Shown here: positions 35,592 to 44,548 of the stretch, piece after piece
How positions within the stretch are numbered: position 1 is the first letter of the stretch
Layout: each line of letters starts with the position of its first letter
DNA from: Paenibacillus timonensis
GTDB lineage: Bacteria; Bacillota; Bacilli; Paenibacillales; Paenibacillaceae
DNA: 64,000 nucleotides
Direction of reading: 5' to 3'
NCBI RefSeq assembly: GCF_009725205.1
Contig: NZ_WNZY01000006.1
Coordinates: forward strand, 62,001 to 126,000
Notes under the pieces: model-generated
Database searches by the model: none
Seen by the model: the letters and a program-made list of their open reading frames with translations, nothing else
What the model was told of the DNA's origin: nothing
Program-made: the position numbers and the translations under genes

Positions 35592-36259
35592 TGGGCGGTT
35601 TGGATTTTGGAGCCATTGATTGGTCGGAGATGGGCACAGCTACGCTGGATACCTTGCAGATGATGGGGTATGCAACCTTGTTCACCTTCGTGATCGGGCT
35701 CCCGCTCGGGGTATTGCTGTTCACCTTCTCGCGTTCCCAATCCTTGGTATTAGGATGGGTTTACCGGTTGATTTCGCTGATCGTGAACATTCTTCGCTCG
35801 GTACCGTTCATCATTCTGATCGTCGCCTTGATTCCGGTCACGCGGACCCTCATGGGCGTATCCACCGGCGTGGAAGGCACGATTCCGCCGCTGGTGATCG
35901 GGGCAGCCCCGTTCTTCGCGCGTCTGGTGGAAACGGCGCTGCGCGAGGTTGACCGCGGGGTAATTGAAGCTTCCCAGGCGATGGGGGCTTCCACCTTCCA
36001 GATCATCCGCAAGGTGCTGCTCCCGGAATCGCTGCCCGGCTTGATCGCAGGCATGACGATTACCGTGGTCACGCTGGTGTCGTATACCGCGATGTCAGGC
36101 ATGGTAGGCGGAGGCGGACTCGGTGACCTGGCGATCCGTTACGGGTATTACCGGTACGAAACGGGCGTCATGATCGTTTCGGTGATCTTCATGGTGATTC
36201 TGGTGCAAGTACTGCAAATGCTGGGAGACCGGCTAGTGATCTTTTTTACGCGGAAATAA
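35591..36259 (+). CDS. metI: Methionine ABC transporter permease
   Basis: A 222-residue permease with five membrane segments and the EAA loop VIEASQAMGASTFQIIRKVL. It is typical of MetI/MetP. The start ATG overlaps the metN stop (TGATG), which implies translational coupling and balanced subunits. It forms a homodimeric channel with MetN. Confidence 0.94.
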   Translation: MGGLDFGAIDWSEMGTATLDTLQMMGYATLFTFVIGLPLGVLLFTFSRSQSLVLGWVYRLISLIVNILRSVPFIILIVALIPVTRTLMGVSTGVEGTIPPLVIGAAPFFARLVETALREVDRGVIEASQAMGASTFQIIRKVLLPESLPGLIAGMTITVVTLVSYTAMSGMVGGGGLGDLAIRYGYYRYETGVMIVSVIFMVILVQVLQMLGDRLVIFFTRK

Positions 36260-36322
36260 GGAAATCCTAAATAGATAGAAGTATCCTTATTCAAAAAACA
36301 CTCTTAAGGGGGAGAACCTGCA

Positions 36323-37204
36323 ATGAAAAAATGGACATTATCTTTACTTACACTCGTGTTGGTGTTGGTGTTGGCCGCTTGCGGCAGCAATAACGCCGCC
36401 AATAACGGAGCTGAAGGTAACACGGCTGGAAATACATCGGCTGCTGAGGGGAATGCAGCGAATGCTGGGAACCAAACGGCAGCAGAGCCGGTGAAGCTGG
36501 TTGTAGGTGCTACCGTACCGCATGCCGATATTCTGAAGTTTATCGCGCCGAAGCTGAAGGAAGAAGGCGTGGAGCTGGAAGTGAAAGAGTTTACCGACTA
36601 TGTGCAGCCGAACGTACAGCTGTATGAAAAAGAGCTGGACGCGAACTATTTCCAGCATCAGCCTTACCTGGACGAGCAAAATGCCCAAAACGGGTTTGAC
36701 CTCGTTTCGGTCGTAGGCGTTCACGTTGAACCGTTTGGCGCTTACTCGAACAAATATAAATCCACGGAAGAAATTCCGGACGGCGCCAAAGTGGCGATCC
36801 CGAACGACCCGACCAATGGCGGTCGCGCGCTGCTGCTGCTGCAGAAGCAAGGGTTGATTAAGCTGAAGGACGAAGCTGGAATTACGGCAACGCAGAAGGA
36901 CATCGTAGAAAATCCGAAAAACCTGAAAATCATCGAAACCGACGCAGCCATGTTGCCTCGCCAATTGGCCGAAGTCGATCTGGCGCTGATCAATACGAAC
37001 TATGCGCTGGAAGCGAAACTGAATCCGACGAAGGATGCTTTGTTCATCGAAGATAAGGAATCGCCGTACACGAACATTCTGGTTGCCCGTCCTGATAATA
37101 AGGATTCCGAAGCAATCCAGAAGCTGGCGAAAGCTCTGACTTCCGATGAGGTTAGAACGTTCATCAACGACACGTACCAAGGCGCTTTGGTACCGGTATT
37201 CTAA
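36323..37204 (+). CDS. metQ: Methionine-binding lipoprotein (NlpA/MetQ family)
   Basis: A 293-residue lipoprotein with signal MKKWTLSLLTLVLVLVLAAC, a low-complexity Asn/Ala/Gly linker, then the NlpA-family domain (VGATVPHADILKFIAPKLKE, YFQHQPYLDEQN, AIPNDPTNGGRALLLL). These are the hallmark blocks of methionine-binding MetQ proteins. It starts 64 bp after metI with AAGGGGGAGA as ribosome site and ends the SAM-controlled operon. Confidence 0.95.
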   Translation: MKKWTLSLLTLVLVLVLAACGSNNAANNGAEGNTAGNTSAAEGNAANAGNQTAAEPVKLVVGATVPHADILKFIAPKLKEEGVELEVKEFTDYVQPNVQLYEKELDANYFQHQPYLDEQNAQNGFDLVSVVGVHVEPFGAYSNKYKSTEEIPDGAKVAIPNDPTNGGRALLLLQKQGLIKLKDEAGITATQKDIVENPKNLKIIETDAAMLPRQLAEVDLALINTNYALEAKLNPTKDALFIEDKESPYTNILVARPDNKDSEAIQKLAKALTSDEVRTFINDTYQGALVPVF

Positions 37205-37225
37205 GTAGTAAAGAAGCAGACATGT

Positions 37226-37253
37226 CCCGCTGCGTGTGCAGCGGGTTTTTTTT
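37226..37253 (+). terminator. Terminator of metNIQ
   Basis: CCCGCTGC (37226-37233) / GCAGCGGG (37238-37245) with a GTGT loop is followed by eight T. Confidence 0.95.
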
Positions 37254-37406
37254 ATCTTACTCTTTTACGGTCAGTTAGGCACGCCCACCCTCTCTCAACT
37301 GCAAAACTGCAGTTCATTTTCGGTAAATCTCCGATTATTGGCCAATGAAAGGTAAAAGTACATCTCGTTGGAGGTGAATCGGCCCCAAGAGACCGTTTTG
37401 ACGTGA

Positions 37407-37481
37407 ATTCAACTGCACTTTTGCATTTGAACACGATGGTTAGGGGATTTTGGGTGATATTCAACTGCACTTTTGCATTTG
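37407..37481 (+). repeat. Two 23-bp direct repeats, 52-bp period
   Basis: ATTCAACTGCACTTTTGCAT followed by TTG occurs at 37407-37429 and again at 37459-37481. Shorter AACTGCA-containing fragments lie near 37298 and 37540. Like the array at 28346, it has a conserved 20-23 bp core and a period near 50 bp. It occupies the 363-bp gap between metQ and the SDR gene, which otherwise holds only the metQ terminator and, probably, the SDR promoter. Confidence 0.8.
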
Positions 37482-37567
37482 GGTGAGCGTTGGCAACGGC
37501 AGTTTGTGGGAATCCCTCAAATCTTTTATACTTAAGGGTAACTGCACCTGGGAGGAGGAGAACAACG

Positions 37568-38341
37568 TTGCACGGCAAAGTCGCCTTAATTACCGGAAGC
37601 GCGAAAGGCCTCGGGAAGAAAACTGCGCTGACCCTAGCAGAGCAAGGGTGCCATATTGCACTAAATTACGTACATAGCGAAGCGGAAGCGCTCTCTCTCC
37701 GATCGGACATCGAGCGACTTGGCGTACGTTGTATCGCAGTGCAAGCCGATGTATCGAGCCGGGAGCAAAGCGAGGAACTGGCTCGTCAGGTGAACGAGCA
37801 GCTGGGGACCATTGATATTCTGGTCAACAATGCCGGACCGTTTATTCGGGAACGCAAGCTGTTTGCCGATTACAGCCAGAGCGAAGTGTTGGGCATGATC
37901 GAGGGGAACTTGGTCGGCAGCCTGCTGCTGGATCATCTCGTGCTGCCGGGGATGCGGGAGAAGAGATGGGGGCGGATCATCCATTTCGGGTTTGGTCATG
38001 CCTCCGAGTCGCGCGCCTGGCCCCACCGGGCCGTTTATGCGGCAGCCAAAACCGGGCTTGTGTCCTTTACGAAGACGCTGGCCGTCGAGGAGGCGCCTTA
38101 TGGCATCACGGTGAACATGGTTTGCCCGGGGGATATCCGCGGGGGCCACAAGGAGATGTCGATCCATGAAGTCCGCGGACTTCAGGATGGGGAGACGCCG
38201 CTGGGACGGCCGGGAAGCGGGGAAGATATCGCCCGCGTGATCGCATTTTTGTGCCATACGGACTCCGATTTTATCACTGGCAATATCATGGATATCTCTG
38301 GGGGGCTTGACCCGATCCGACCATGGATTAAACCCTCCTGA
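37568..38341 (+). CDS. Short-chain dehydrogenase/reductase (FabG-like)
   Basis: A 257-residue SDR with cofactor motif TGSAKGLGKK, NNAG in DILVNNAGPF, and the catalytic Tyr/Lys in YAAAKTGL. The usual catalytic Ser position appears as FGFGHASESRAW. It uses NAD(P)H to reduce or oxidise a carbonyl/alcohol; the substrate is unknown. I chose TTG at 37568, preceded 7 nt away by GGAGGAGGAG (37551-37560), rather than the far upstream frame start at 37490. Confidence 0.88.
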   Translation: MHGKVALITGSAKGLGKKTALTLAEQGCHIALNYVHSEAEALSLRSDIERLGVRCIAVQADVSSREQSEELARQVNEQLGTIDILVNNAGPFIRERKLFADYSQSEVLGMIEGNLVGSLLLDHLVLPGMREKRWGRIIHFGFGHASESRAWPHRAVYAAAKTGLVSFTKTLAVEEAPYGITVNMVCPGDIRGGHKEMSIHEVRGLQDGETPLGRPGSGEDIARVIAFLCHTDSDFITGNIMDISGGLDPIRPWIKPS

Positions 38342-38347
38342 ACCAAC

Positions 38348-38389
38348 AAAAAACCCGGCCTTCCGGCAATTTGCCGGGGGCCGAGTTCG
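38348..38389 (-). terminator. Terminator for the NifU-like gene (convergent region)
   Basis: Read on the minus strand, nested inverted repeats (CGGCC...GGCCG with inner CCGGCAAATTGCCGG) end in TTTTTT. The element lies between convergent genes. Confidence 0.75.
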
Positions 38390-38434
38390 TTTAAACCCTC
38401 CTGCTGAAGAGCTAATCATTCATGGATTGCAAAG

Positions 38435-38680
38435 TTAGAATACTTGAACGACCTCTTCCACGCCTTCTACTTCTTCAAACAGGGCGCGTTCGATCCCGGC
38501 TTTGAGGGTGATGGTGGAGCTTGGGCAGCTACCGCAGGCACCCATCAATTTCAGCTTCACGATGCCGTCTTCAACGTCGACGAGTTCAACGTCGCCACCG
38601 TCACGCTGCAGGAAAGGCCGCAGTTTGTCCAAAACTTCTAATACTTCATCATACAATTGATCTTGTACGCTTTCACTCAT
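38435..38680 (-). CDS. NifU C-terminal-domain Fe-S scaffold protein
   Basis: An 81-residue NifU-type scaffold with the Cys pair CGSC (Cys49, Cys52) in [10 protein letters not shown], the conserved [10 protein letters not shown] block, and length typical of Bacillus YutI. It transfers or stores Fe-S clusters. The start ATG at 38680 is 9 nt from AAAGGAG; a TTG just 3' of that site would be too close. Neighbours yuzB, yutJ and the HesB-type carrier at 41467 form a conserved Firmicutes neighbourhood. Confidence 0.92.
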   Translation of the reverse strand: MSESVQDQLYDEVLEVLDKLRPFLQRDGGDVELVDVEDGIVKLKLMGACGSCPSSTITLKAGIERALFEEVEGVEEVVQVF

Positions 38681-38758
38681 TGTATTCAACTCCTTTCTTG
38701 CCTTATTATATTACAAAAAGTCAAAAATTTAAATGCTTCTTCATGGGGAGGACGGAAG

Positions 38759-39001
38759 ATGAAACCGATCCTTGAATTTTGTGCGAATAACGCCAGTTTA
38801 GGTACAGGGGAAGCGATCCGGCAAGTGAAGGAACAAGTGGATTGCGACGTATATGAATACGGCTGCCTAACCGCCTGCGGTACCTGTTATCTGTTCCCGT
38901 ACGTGCTGGTTGACGGGGAGCAGGTAGAAGGGGAAGACGCTGAGCAGCTCGCGGAACGGATCCTGCAAAAAATCAGGGAGACACATCCGGAGGCCACTTG
39001 A
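38759..39001 (+). CDS. yuzB: YuzB-family (DUF1450) protein
   Basis: An 80-residue protein with the family pattern ILEFCANN at the N-terminus and YGCLTACGTCYLFPYVLVDG in the middle; the clustered Cys residues could bind a metal or Fe-S cluster. The function is unknown. The ATG at 38759 has GGGGAGGA 7 nt upstream. It is divergent from the NifU gene and convergent with the NADH dehydrogenase-like gene, the same relative context as in Bacillus. Confidence 0.9.
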   Translation: MKPILEFCANNASLGTGEAIRQVKEQVDCDVYEYGCLTACGTCYLFPYVLVDGEQVEGEDAEQLAERILQKIRETHPEAT

Positions 39002-39028
39002 GGCCTTGGCTACGCTCCCTTCCTTCGT

Positions 39029-40090
39029 TTATCCAATATGATGTTTAGACATCCATAGTACGCCGCTTTTGAGCAGACGCGGGACGCGGCCTGTAACCTG
39101 TGCTCGGCCCATCAGGCCGAACCCGGCTTTTTTGCCTAACGAGCCCAGCGTTCCCTTAAGCTTAATCTGCGATAACCGCGGCGTCTCTCCCCGCCATAAA
39201 GCCCCGGTAATTTGTCCGATCTGAGCGCCTTGGGCTTCGGCCGCCTGGGCGCTCGGCGAGAAGGGCAAGCTTGCGCAATCGCCGCAGACGAACACCTCAG
39301 GGTGTTCGGGAATCTGATAAAATTCATTCAATAGAACGCGTCCTTGCCGATCTTTGGTTACGTCCAGTGCTTGCACGATCGCTGCCGGTTGAATCCCGGC
39401 CGTCCACACGGTCACATCGGAGTCGATTTCCCCTTGCTCATGGTGAATCACGTCGCATTCCACGGCCTGAATCGAAATCATCGATCGCATCTCGACGTCA
39501 TTCTCGTGGAACCATTTGGCGACATAATCGGACACCTTCGCCGGAAAAGCGGAAAGCAAGCGAGAGCCGCGGTCGATGATCGAAATGTTCAAATCCAGAC
39601 GGCTTTCCCGCAACTCGGCGGCTAATTCCACGCCGCTTAGTCCTCCGCCAACGATGTTGATTTTCCCATAGGGTTTCGTATTGTTCAGCCGCATATAGGT
39701 TTCACGAGTCGAAGCAAACGACTGGATACTGCACGAAAACTCGGCAGCGCCGGGGACATGGTGATAGTTATCGGTACAACCTAATGCGATGACGAGCTGG
39801 TCATATTCCAGCGGATCCCCCTCCGCGAAATGAATCAACTGCCGGTCCATGTCGACGGCTTCAACTTCGCCGTATGTCAGAACCAGGCCGGGGTAAGCGG
39901 TAAAGGGGACGCGCAATTCATAATCGCTGGCCGTCCCGGCCGCCAGCGCATAATATTCGGTCTTCAGGCTCTGGTAAGGCATCCGGTCGACCAAGACGAC
40001 TTGCACATCCGAAGGAATAGGAGCTTTAAACAGCTCATGAATGACGGCCGTCCCCCCATATCCTCCTCCAAGCACAACGAATTGCCTCAT
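39029..40090 (-). CDS. Type II NADH dehydrogenase-like flavoprotein (YutJ-like)
   Basis: A 353-residue pyridine nucleotide-disulfide oxidoreductase-fold protein. The FAD motif is VVLGGGYGGTAVIHEL, the NAD(P) motif is NIVGGGLSGVELAAELRE, and the second FAD contact is VFVCGDCASLP. NDH-2 enzymes pass electrons from NADH to menaquinone without pumping. I start it at the ATG at 40090 because AAGGGGA precedes it; the frame is open to 40135. It is one of two such paralogs in the window (see 46506-47699). Confidence 0.88.
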   Translation of the reverse strand: MRQFVVLGGGYGGTAVIHELFKAPIPSDVQVVLVDRMPYQSLKTEYYALAAGTASDYELRVPFTAYPGLVLTYGEVEAVDMDRQLIHFAEGDPLEYDQLVIALGCTDNYHHVPGAAEFSCSIQSFASTRETYMRLNNTKPYGKINIVGGGLSGVELAAELRESRLDLNISIIDRGSRLLSAFPAKVSDYVAKWFHENDVEMRSMISIQAVECDVIHHEQGEIDSDVTVWTAGIQPAAIVQALDVTKDRQGRVLLNEFYQIPEHPEVFVCGDCASLPFSPSAQAAEAQGAQIGQITGALWRGETPRLSQIKLKGTLGSLGKKAGFGLMGRAQVTGRVPRLLKSGVLWMSKHHIG

Positions 40091-40147
40091 ACGTGACGAT
40101 TCCCCTTTTTTGCCGTGAAATTGCCGCGGGCTCACTGCCGGACGGAA

Positions 40148-41254
40148 TTATTCGTATACCCGAAGCTCGTTGTAGAAGGTATCCCGTTCAACTGGGATGC
40201 GTCCAGCACCTTTAACTAGCCAGATCAATTCCTTTAACGTCAGCCCTTCCGGGGTTTGCGCGCCGGCCGCATGACTGATTTGCTCTTTCAGGATCGTGCC
40301 GTGTACGTCTGAAGCGCCAAAGGTCAACGCCACTTGCGTCAACTGAACGCCGATATTGATAAAGTAAGCTTTGATGTGCTGAATGTTGTCCAGCATCAAC
40401 CGGCTGATGGCAATCGTCTTGAGATCCTCGTAAGCCGAGTTGCGGCGCATAATGCTGGCGTTCTTATTGCGCGGCTGCATGGACAGGGGGATAAAGACCT
40501 GGAACCCGCCCGTTTCGTCCTGCAGGTCGCGGATTTGAATCATATGGCGGATCCGGTCCTCATAGGATTCGATTGAGCCATATAGCATGGTGGTTGGCGT
40601 TCTCATTCCGAGCTGGTGCGCGGTCCGATGGACGTCCAGATATTGGTCGACGTTGGCTTTCTCGACCTTCATCTTCTCCCGGTACTGGTCGGACAAAATT
40701 TCCGCGCCGCCGCCGGTTAATGATTCAAGGCCGGCTGCCTGCAATTGAAGCAGCACTTCCTTCGTGCTCAGGCCGCTGATCCGAGTGAAGAATTCGATCT
40801 CCGCCGCCGTATAGGCCTTGATCGTGACGTTCGGGAAATTCTCTTTCATCGCTTTAAGAGAATCGACGTAATATTGGAACGGAACATGGTTGTTATGTCC
40901 GCCTACGATATGAAACTCGCGGACGCCCGGGGTGATATGCTGCTTCACGTAAGCGACCATTTCCTCCCCGGAAAGCGTATAAGCCCCTTCTTCTCCTTGA
41001 TCCTTGCGGAAGCTGCAAAATGCACAGTGGGATTCGCAGACGTTCGTGAAGTAGAGGCTCATATTTTCGATGAAATACACTTTCTTGCCGTTCTTGCGCA
41101 AATTCACTTCATTGGCTAATTGTCCAATGGTCAATATATCATCGCTTTCATATAAATAAACACCGTCTTCGAGGGTGAGACGTTCGCCTTGCCGGACTTT
41201 GTCCACAATTTCGGCCATTCTTTTATCGGTGTTTGGGGTGACTACAGTAAACAT
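40148..41254 (-). CDS. mqnE: Aminofutalosine synthase (radical SAM)
   Basis: A 368-residue radical SAM enzyme with Cys73-x3-Cys77-x2-Cys80 (CESHCAFC) after SLYFTN, and family blocks REFHIVGGHNNHVPF, AYTAAEIEFF and LTGGGAEIL. MqnE joins an enolpyruvate-benzoate precursor to SAM-derived adenosine, giving aminofutalosine in the futalosine menaquinone pathway. This shows that the organism does not rely on the classical Men route for this step. It ends 57 bp upstream of the YutJ-like start, on the same strand, so the two may be co-transcribed. Confidence 0.93.
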   Translation of the reverse strand: MFTVVTPNTDKRMAEIVDKVRQGERLTLEDGVYLYESDDILTIGQLANEVNLRKNGKKVYFIENMSLYFTNVCESHCAFCSFRKDQGEEGAYTLSGEEMVAYVKQHITPGVREFHIVGGHNNHVPFQYYVDSLKAMKENFPNVTIKAYTAAEIEFFTRISGLSTKEVLLQLQAAGLESLTGGGAEILSDQYREKMKVEKANVDQYLDVHRTAHQLGMRTPTTMLYGSIESYEDRIRHMIQIRDLQDETGGFQVFIPLSMQPRNKNASIMRRNSAYEDLKTIAISRLMLDNIQHIKAYFINIGVQLTQVALTFGASDVHGTILKEQISHAAGAQTPEGLTLKELIWLVKGAGRIPVERDTFYNELRVYE

Positions 41255-41466
41255 GACGTTCCCTCCGTTTCCAAATGCATGAAATGCCTCGTATTCTAAC
41301 TGTATTTAATTACCTACCTATTATAAACCTCACATCCCAAGCGGGCAATAAGACTTAGGAGAAGAAAAGGAATTGGCAACAAGAAATATCACCATTTGTT
41401 GAGCGGGAGGGGGAGAAGGAGTATAATTTATGTATAGTTGACGAACTTTTAAGGAGTGAGTACACG

Positions 41467-41823
41467 ATGATTACCATTAGCGACAGCGCCATGGCGCGGA
41501 TTAAAGATATGTTAGATGAAGAAGAAACCCCAAACATGTTCCTGCGAGTCGGAGTAAATCCCGGTGGCTGCAGCGGCTTCTCCTATGGCATGGGTCTTGA
41601 TGATCAGGAGAGCGAAGAAGATGTATACCTGGACATCAAAGGGCTTAAGGTAGTTGTAGATAAGGAGAGCATCCGCTTCTTGAACGGCCTGGAGATTGAC
41701 TTCAAGGAATCCGGCATGAGCGGCGGGTTCACCATCCACAACCCGAACGCCATCGCCACCTGCGGCTGCGGCCAATCGTTCCGCTTTAAGGACGAGGAAG
41801 GTCAACCGCAAGCTTGCGATTGA
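41467..41823 (+). CDS. A-type iron-sulfur carrier (HesB/IscA-like)
   Basis: A 118-residue HesB-fold protein with the three conserved cysteines Cys35 (PGGCSGFSY) and Cys99/Cys101 (TCGCGQSF) that hold an Fe-S cluster or iron. It corresponds to Bacillus YutM. The ribosome site AAGGAGTGAG lies just before the ATG. It is divergent from mqnE, a 4Fe-4S enzyme, and near a NifU scaffold, consistent with a cluster-delivery role. Confidence 0.92.
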   Translation: MITISDSAMARIKDMLDEEETPNMFLRVGVNPGGCSGFSYGMGLDDQESEEDVYLDIKGLKVVVDKESIRFLNGLEIDFKESGMSGGFTIHNPNAIATCGCGQSFRFKDEEGQPQACD

Positions 41824-41840
41824 TACGAAGAACGCATATA

Positions 41841-41875
41841 GAGGGACTCTTCCATCTGGAAGAGTCCCTCTTGTT
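41841..41875. terminator. Bidirectional terminator between yutM-like and AI-2E genes
   Basis: A long near-perfect hairpin (GAGGGACTCTTCC / GGAAGAGTCCCTC) is followed by TTGTTT, between convergent genes. Confidence 0.8.
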
Positions 41876-43068
41876 TATTGTGGCAATCTGTCCTCGGTCG
41901 CGGGATCTACATTTTGGTCAGTAACAGGACCATCTGTCTCCTCGTACAAATGGGAGCGCCGTTCGAACCATTGGAACAAATGGGTGAAGATGACCTTTAA
42001 CACGGCGTAACCCGGCACGGCTAGGATGACGCCCAGCACGCCAAACAGATTGCCGGCGGTCAGGATGACGAAGATGATCGTAATCGGATGGATGCGCAGC
42101 GTCTTCCCCATGATTTGCGGCGAGATGAACTTGCCTTCGATCAGCTGGACGACTGTCCACACGACGATCAGCTTCAACAGCATGATCGGTGACGTGACGA
42201 TGGCAACGATGATCGCCGGCGTAATCGCGATGGCCGGTCCGAGGTACGGTACGATGCTCGTGAATGAAGCGATGATGGCGAGTGTCAGGGAGTAATCCAG
42301 GCCGATGATCAGAAAGCCAACGTACATCAGCGCTCCAATACAGAAGCTGACGATGATTTGCCCGCGGATGTAGGAGCTGATTTGGCCATTCATCTCGGTC
42401 ATCACGTGATGGGTTTGATCACGGAAGCGGACAGGCACATAACGCAGGATGAATTTCGGCAGTTTCTTGCCGTCCTTTAACAGATAAAATAAAATGAATG
42501 GCACGGTGACAATCGCCAGCACGACGTTCTTGATCGCGCCCAGAAAGCCACCGAGACCCGACCAGGCGTTGTTCAGTAGGGAATTTCCTTGCTCGGACAA
42601 CGAGTTCGACAGGTCCTCGAGATTAAAGCCGGTAGACTCTTGGACCTGATGGTAAAAGTTGCTGCCGATCAAGCTTTCGAACTGCCGCTGGACCTCTGCT
42701 ATATATTTCGGTAAATTTTCGATTAAACTCGTGATCTGCTCCTGAACCAAAGGGATGACGGTCATAATCAGCACCGTAAGGATCCCTGCGATAAACAGAT
42801 ACAAGCCGGTAATGGTGTAGACTCGGCGGACTCGCTTAGTCTCCAGCCAATCGACCAGCGGGTTCAGCAGATAATAGATCGCCCCGGTCAGCAGAATCGG
42901 TAGCAGTACGGTTTTTAACAGTACCGTAAGCGGTTTAAACACAAACGGGATTTTGGCGAATACCAGAATGTTTAAGCCAATCAGTAAAACGACGAGCAGA
43001 AATACCACGAATCGGTTATTTAGAAAAAACCTCTTAAATCGGTCTCCCCAGGGTTGCGTACTTCCCAT
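41875..43068 (-). CDS. AI-2E (PerM/YubA) family transporter
   Basis: A 397-residue membrane protein of the AI-2E/PerM family with about seven to eight hydrophobic segments. The C-terminal core includes [35 protein letters not shown] sequence and the block [17 protein letters not shown]. Functions reported in the family include Na+/H+ antiport and autoinducer export; neither can be assigned here. The open frame reaches 43158, but AGGAGGG followed by the ATG at 43068 gives the more typical N-terminus. Confidence 0.88.
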   Translation of the reverse strand: MGSTQPWGDRFKRFFLNNRFVVFLLVVLLIGLNILVFAKIPFVFKPLTVLLKTVLLPILLTGAIYYLLNPLVDWLETKRVRRVYTITGLYLFIAGILTVLIMTVIPLVQEQITSLIENLPKYIAEVQRQFESLIGSNFYHQVQESTGFNLEDLSNSLSEQGNSLLNNAWSGLGGFLGAIKNVVLAIVTVPFILFYLLKDGKKLPKFILRYVPVRFRDQTHHVMTEMNGQISSYIRGQIIVSFCIGALMYVGFLIIGLDYSLTLAIIASFTSIVPYLGPAIAITPAIIVAIVTSPIMLLKLIVVWTVVQLIEGKFISPQIMGKTLRIHPITIIFVILTAGNLFGVLGVILAVPGYAVLKVIFTHLFQWFERRSHLYEETDGPVTDQNVDPATEDRLPQ

Positions 43069-43241
43069 GCCTTTTGACCCTCCTGTATCTTCCTTTGCTA
43101 TCCAAGCTACGATGAATTCTATGTAGTAATACGTATAAAAGGGAGTTGGTTTCCACAATTTTATGGAAAAAAGCCCGGCCCTCGCCCGCAGGCGCTGATC
43201 CGAGCCTTTTATCAGCGGTCAGGCGGTTGCCCCAACCCGTT

Positions 43242-43466
43242 TTAGAAAAATTGCCGGTTCACCATCATGACGACCAGGGAGGCGGCGGCCAGGGAAAAAA
43301 CGATACATCCCATTCCGAGGCCTTTGCGCGTCGTCTTGGCCATTTTCAAGCCCGTGAGGAACAAAGCGACGGTGATGCCTGCCAGCACCAGCGACATGGC
43401 GATCATGGCAAACCAGTACAGCACTTCAAACAGATTCGCCTCAAACGAAGAATTCCCCGTATTCAA
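43242..43466 (-). CDS. Small two-helix membrane protein
   Basis: A 74-residue product with two clear hydrophobic helices (FAMIAMSLVLAGITVALFLT and MGCIVFSLAAASLVVMMV) separated by a basic loop (KMAKTTRKG), an inside-loop hairpin topology. The start would be TTG at 43466, preceded on the minus strand by AAGGAAGGGGA about 12 nt away, slightly long. I do not recognise a family. The pattern of two helices with a basic loop argues that it is a genuine gene, not noise. Confidence 0.6.
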   Translation of the reverse strand: MNTGNSSFEANLFEVLYWFAMIAMSLVLAGITVALFLTGLKMAKTTRKGLGMGCIVFSLAAASLVVMMVNRQFF

Positions 43467-43661
43467 AGCTTTTGATTTCCCCTTCCTTTGCTAGGTATAG
43501 ACCAATGTCCCCCCTTAATATACGCGAAATCCCTCCTTTTGCATAGAAAGAGCCTGTGGACGGACGCTTCGGAGAAAGGGCTTACGCCTTGGACAATCAT
43601 CCAAGAATATCAATCTACAAATGAGTAATATATCGTATAGTGCGAGAAAGGGGATGGTGTC

Positions 43662-44324
43662 ATGGCGGGAAGACAATTAGCCAACAAATGGCTCAAGACC
43701 GAGGCGCTTCTAAGCAACGCGGACGTGGCCGCCCACATACCGCAAACCCGATTGTACGGTGCCGATTCGTTAAGGAGCATGCTGCATCAGTTCGGCATGG
43801 TCGTGATTAAGCCGCTCCGCGGCGGCGGGGGTTATGGCGTGATTAAAGTGACTTATGCTGGCGGCGTTTATGCTTTTACGTACATGTCCCGGAGGTATGG
43901 CTTTGGAAGCTTTGAGGCGATGTACCGGGCATTGAACCGAGTGAAGGTTGGGCGCAAGTACATGATCCAGCAAGGGATTCATTTGGCCCGGATCGCCGGA
44001 CGACCGATCGACTACCGAGTGAAAGTCGTTAAAGAGAACGGAGCCTGGGTGTATCGTTCCATGGTCGGCCGTTTGGCTCGTCCCGGGCTGTTCGTAACCA
44101 ATTTGTGTAAAGGCGGAACGATGCTCAGTGCACGGGAAGGGCTCGGCCGCTCGTTAAGCCGCAGAGCTTCCGGACATAAACGGCGGGAGATGCGCTCGTT
44201 GACCAATACGTGCGTACAAATATTGGAGTCCCGGTTCCCGGGGATTGGTCAATTAGGGTTTGATTATGGCGTAGACCACAGCGGGAAGATCTGGATTTTT
44301 GAAGTAAACACCCGGCCGCAATAA
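43662..44324 (+). CDS. YheC/YheD-like ATP-grasp protein
   Basis: A 220-residue ATP-grasp protein related to the YheC/YheD spore-coat-associated family but at the short end of its length range. Visible motifs: VVIKPLRGGGGYGVIKV (nucleotide loop), PIDYRVKVVKENG, and the C-terminal Mg2+/ATP residues in IGQLGFDYGVDHSGKIWIFE with VNTRP. The ribosome site AAAGGGGAT precedes the ATG. Expression during sporulation is plausible by family. It lies directly upstream of the sda region. Confidence 0.82.
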   Translation: MAGRQLANKWLKTEALLSNADVAAHIPQTRLYGADSLRSMLHQFGMVVIKPLRGGGGYGVIKVTYAGGVYAFTYMSRRYGFGSFEAMYRALNRVKVGRKYMIQQGIHLARIAGRPIDYRVKVVKENGAWVYRSMVGRLARPGLFVTNLCKGGTMLSAREGLGRSLSRRASGHKRREMRSLTNTCVQILESRFPGIGQLGFDYGVDHSGKIWIFEVNTRPQ

Positions 44325-44379
44325 GCTGAGATAGACAAAAGTCAAAAAAAATTTTGGAGAATTATGGGAACAAATGTCC

Positions 44380-44480
44380 TGTGAATAACTTTTATCCACA
44401 TTATCCCATTAGTTTTTTCAACGCTTTTCGATAATTACTAACACGTTATTCACAGGATTTCCACAAGCGTTTGTGGATAA
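44380..44480. promoter_or_regulatory. Cluster of four perfect DnaA boxes upstream of sda
   Basis: The 9-mer TTATNCACA occurs four times: 44380-44388 (minus, TTATTCACA), 44392-44400 (plus, TTATCCACA), 44446-44454 (plus, TTATTCACA) and 44472-44480 (minus, TTATCCACA). The last ends 9 bp before the -35 of the sda promoter. In Bacillus, sda transcription responds to DnaA through boxes in its promoter. Confidence 0.9.
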
Positions 44481-44489
44481 CCGGAACAC

Positions 44490-44518
44490 TTGTTCTACTA
44501 AACTTTTCCTGTTATGAT
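44490..44518 (+). promoter_or_regulatory. sda promoter
   Basis: TTGTTC (44490-44495) and TATGAT (44513-44518) are spaced 17 bp apart, 30 bp before the sda ATG and immediately downstream of the DnaA-box cluster. Confidence 0.75.
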
Positions 44519-44548
44519 GAGGAAAATACTAGAAAGGATGTGTTATCA

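Noticed and set aside
44380..44480. Chromosomal origin (oriC)
   Set aside because: Four DnaA boxes are present but dnaA, dnaN and an AT-rich unwinding region are absent; the downstream gene is sda, which is known to have such boxes.
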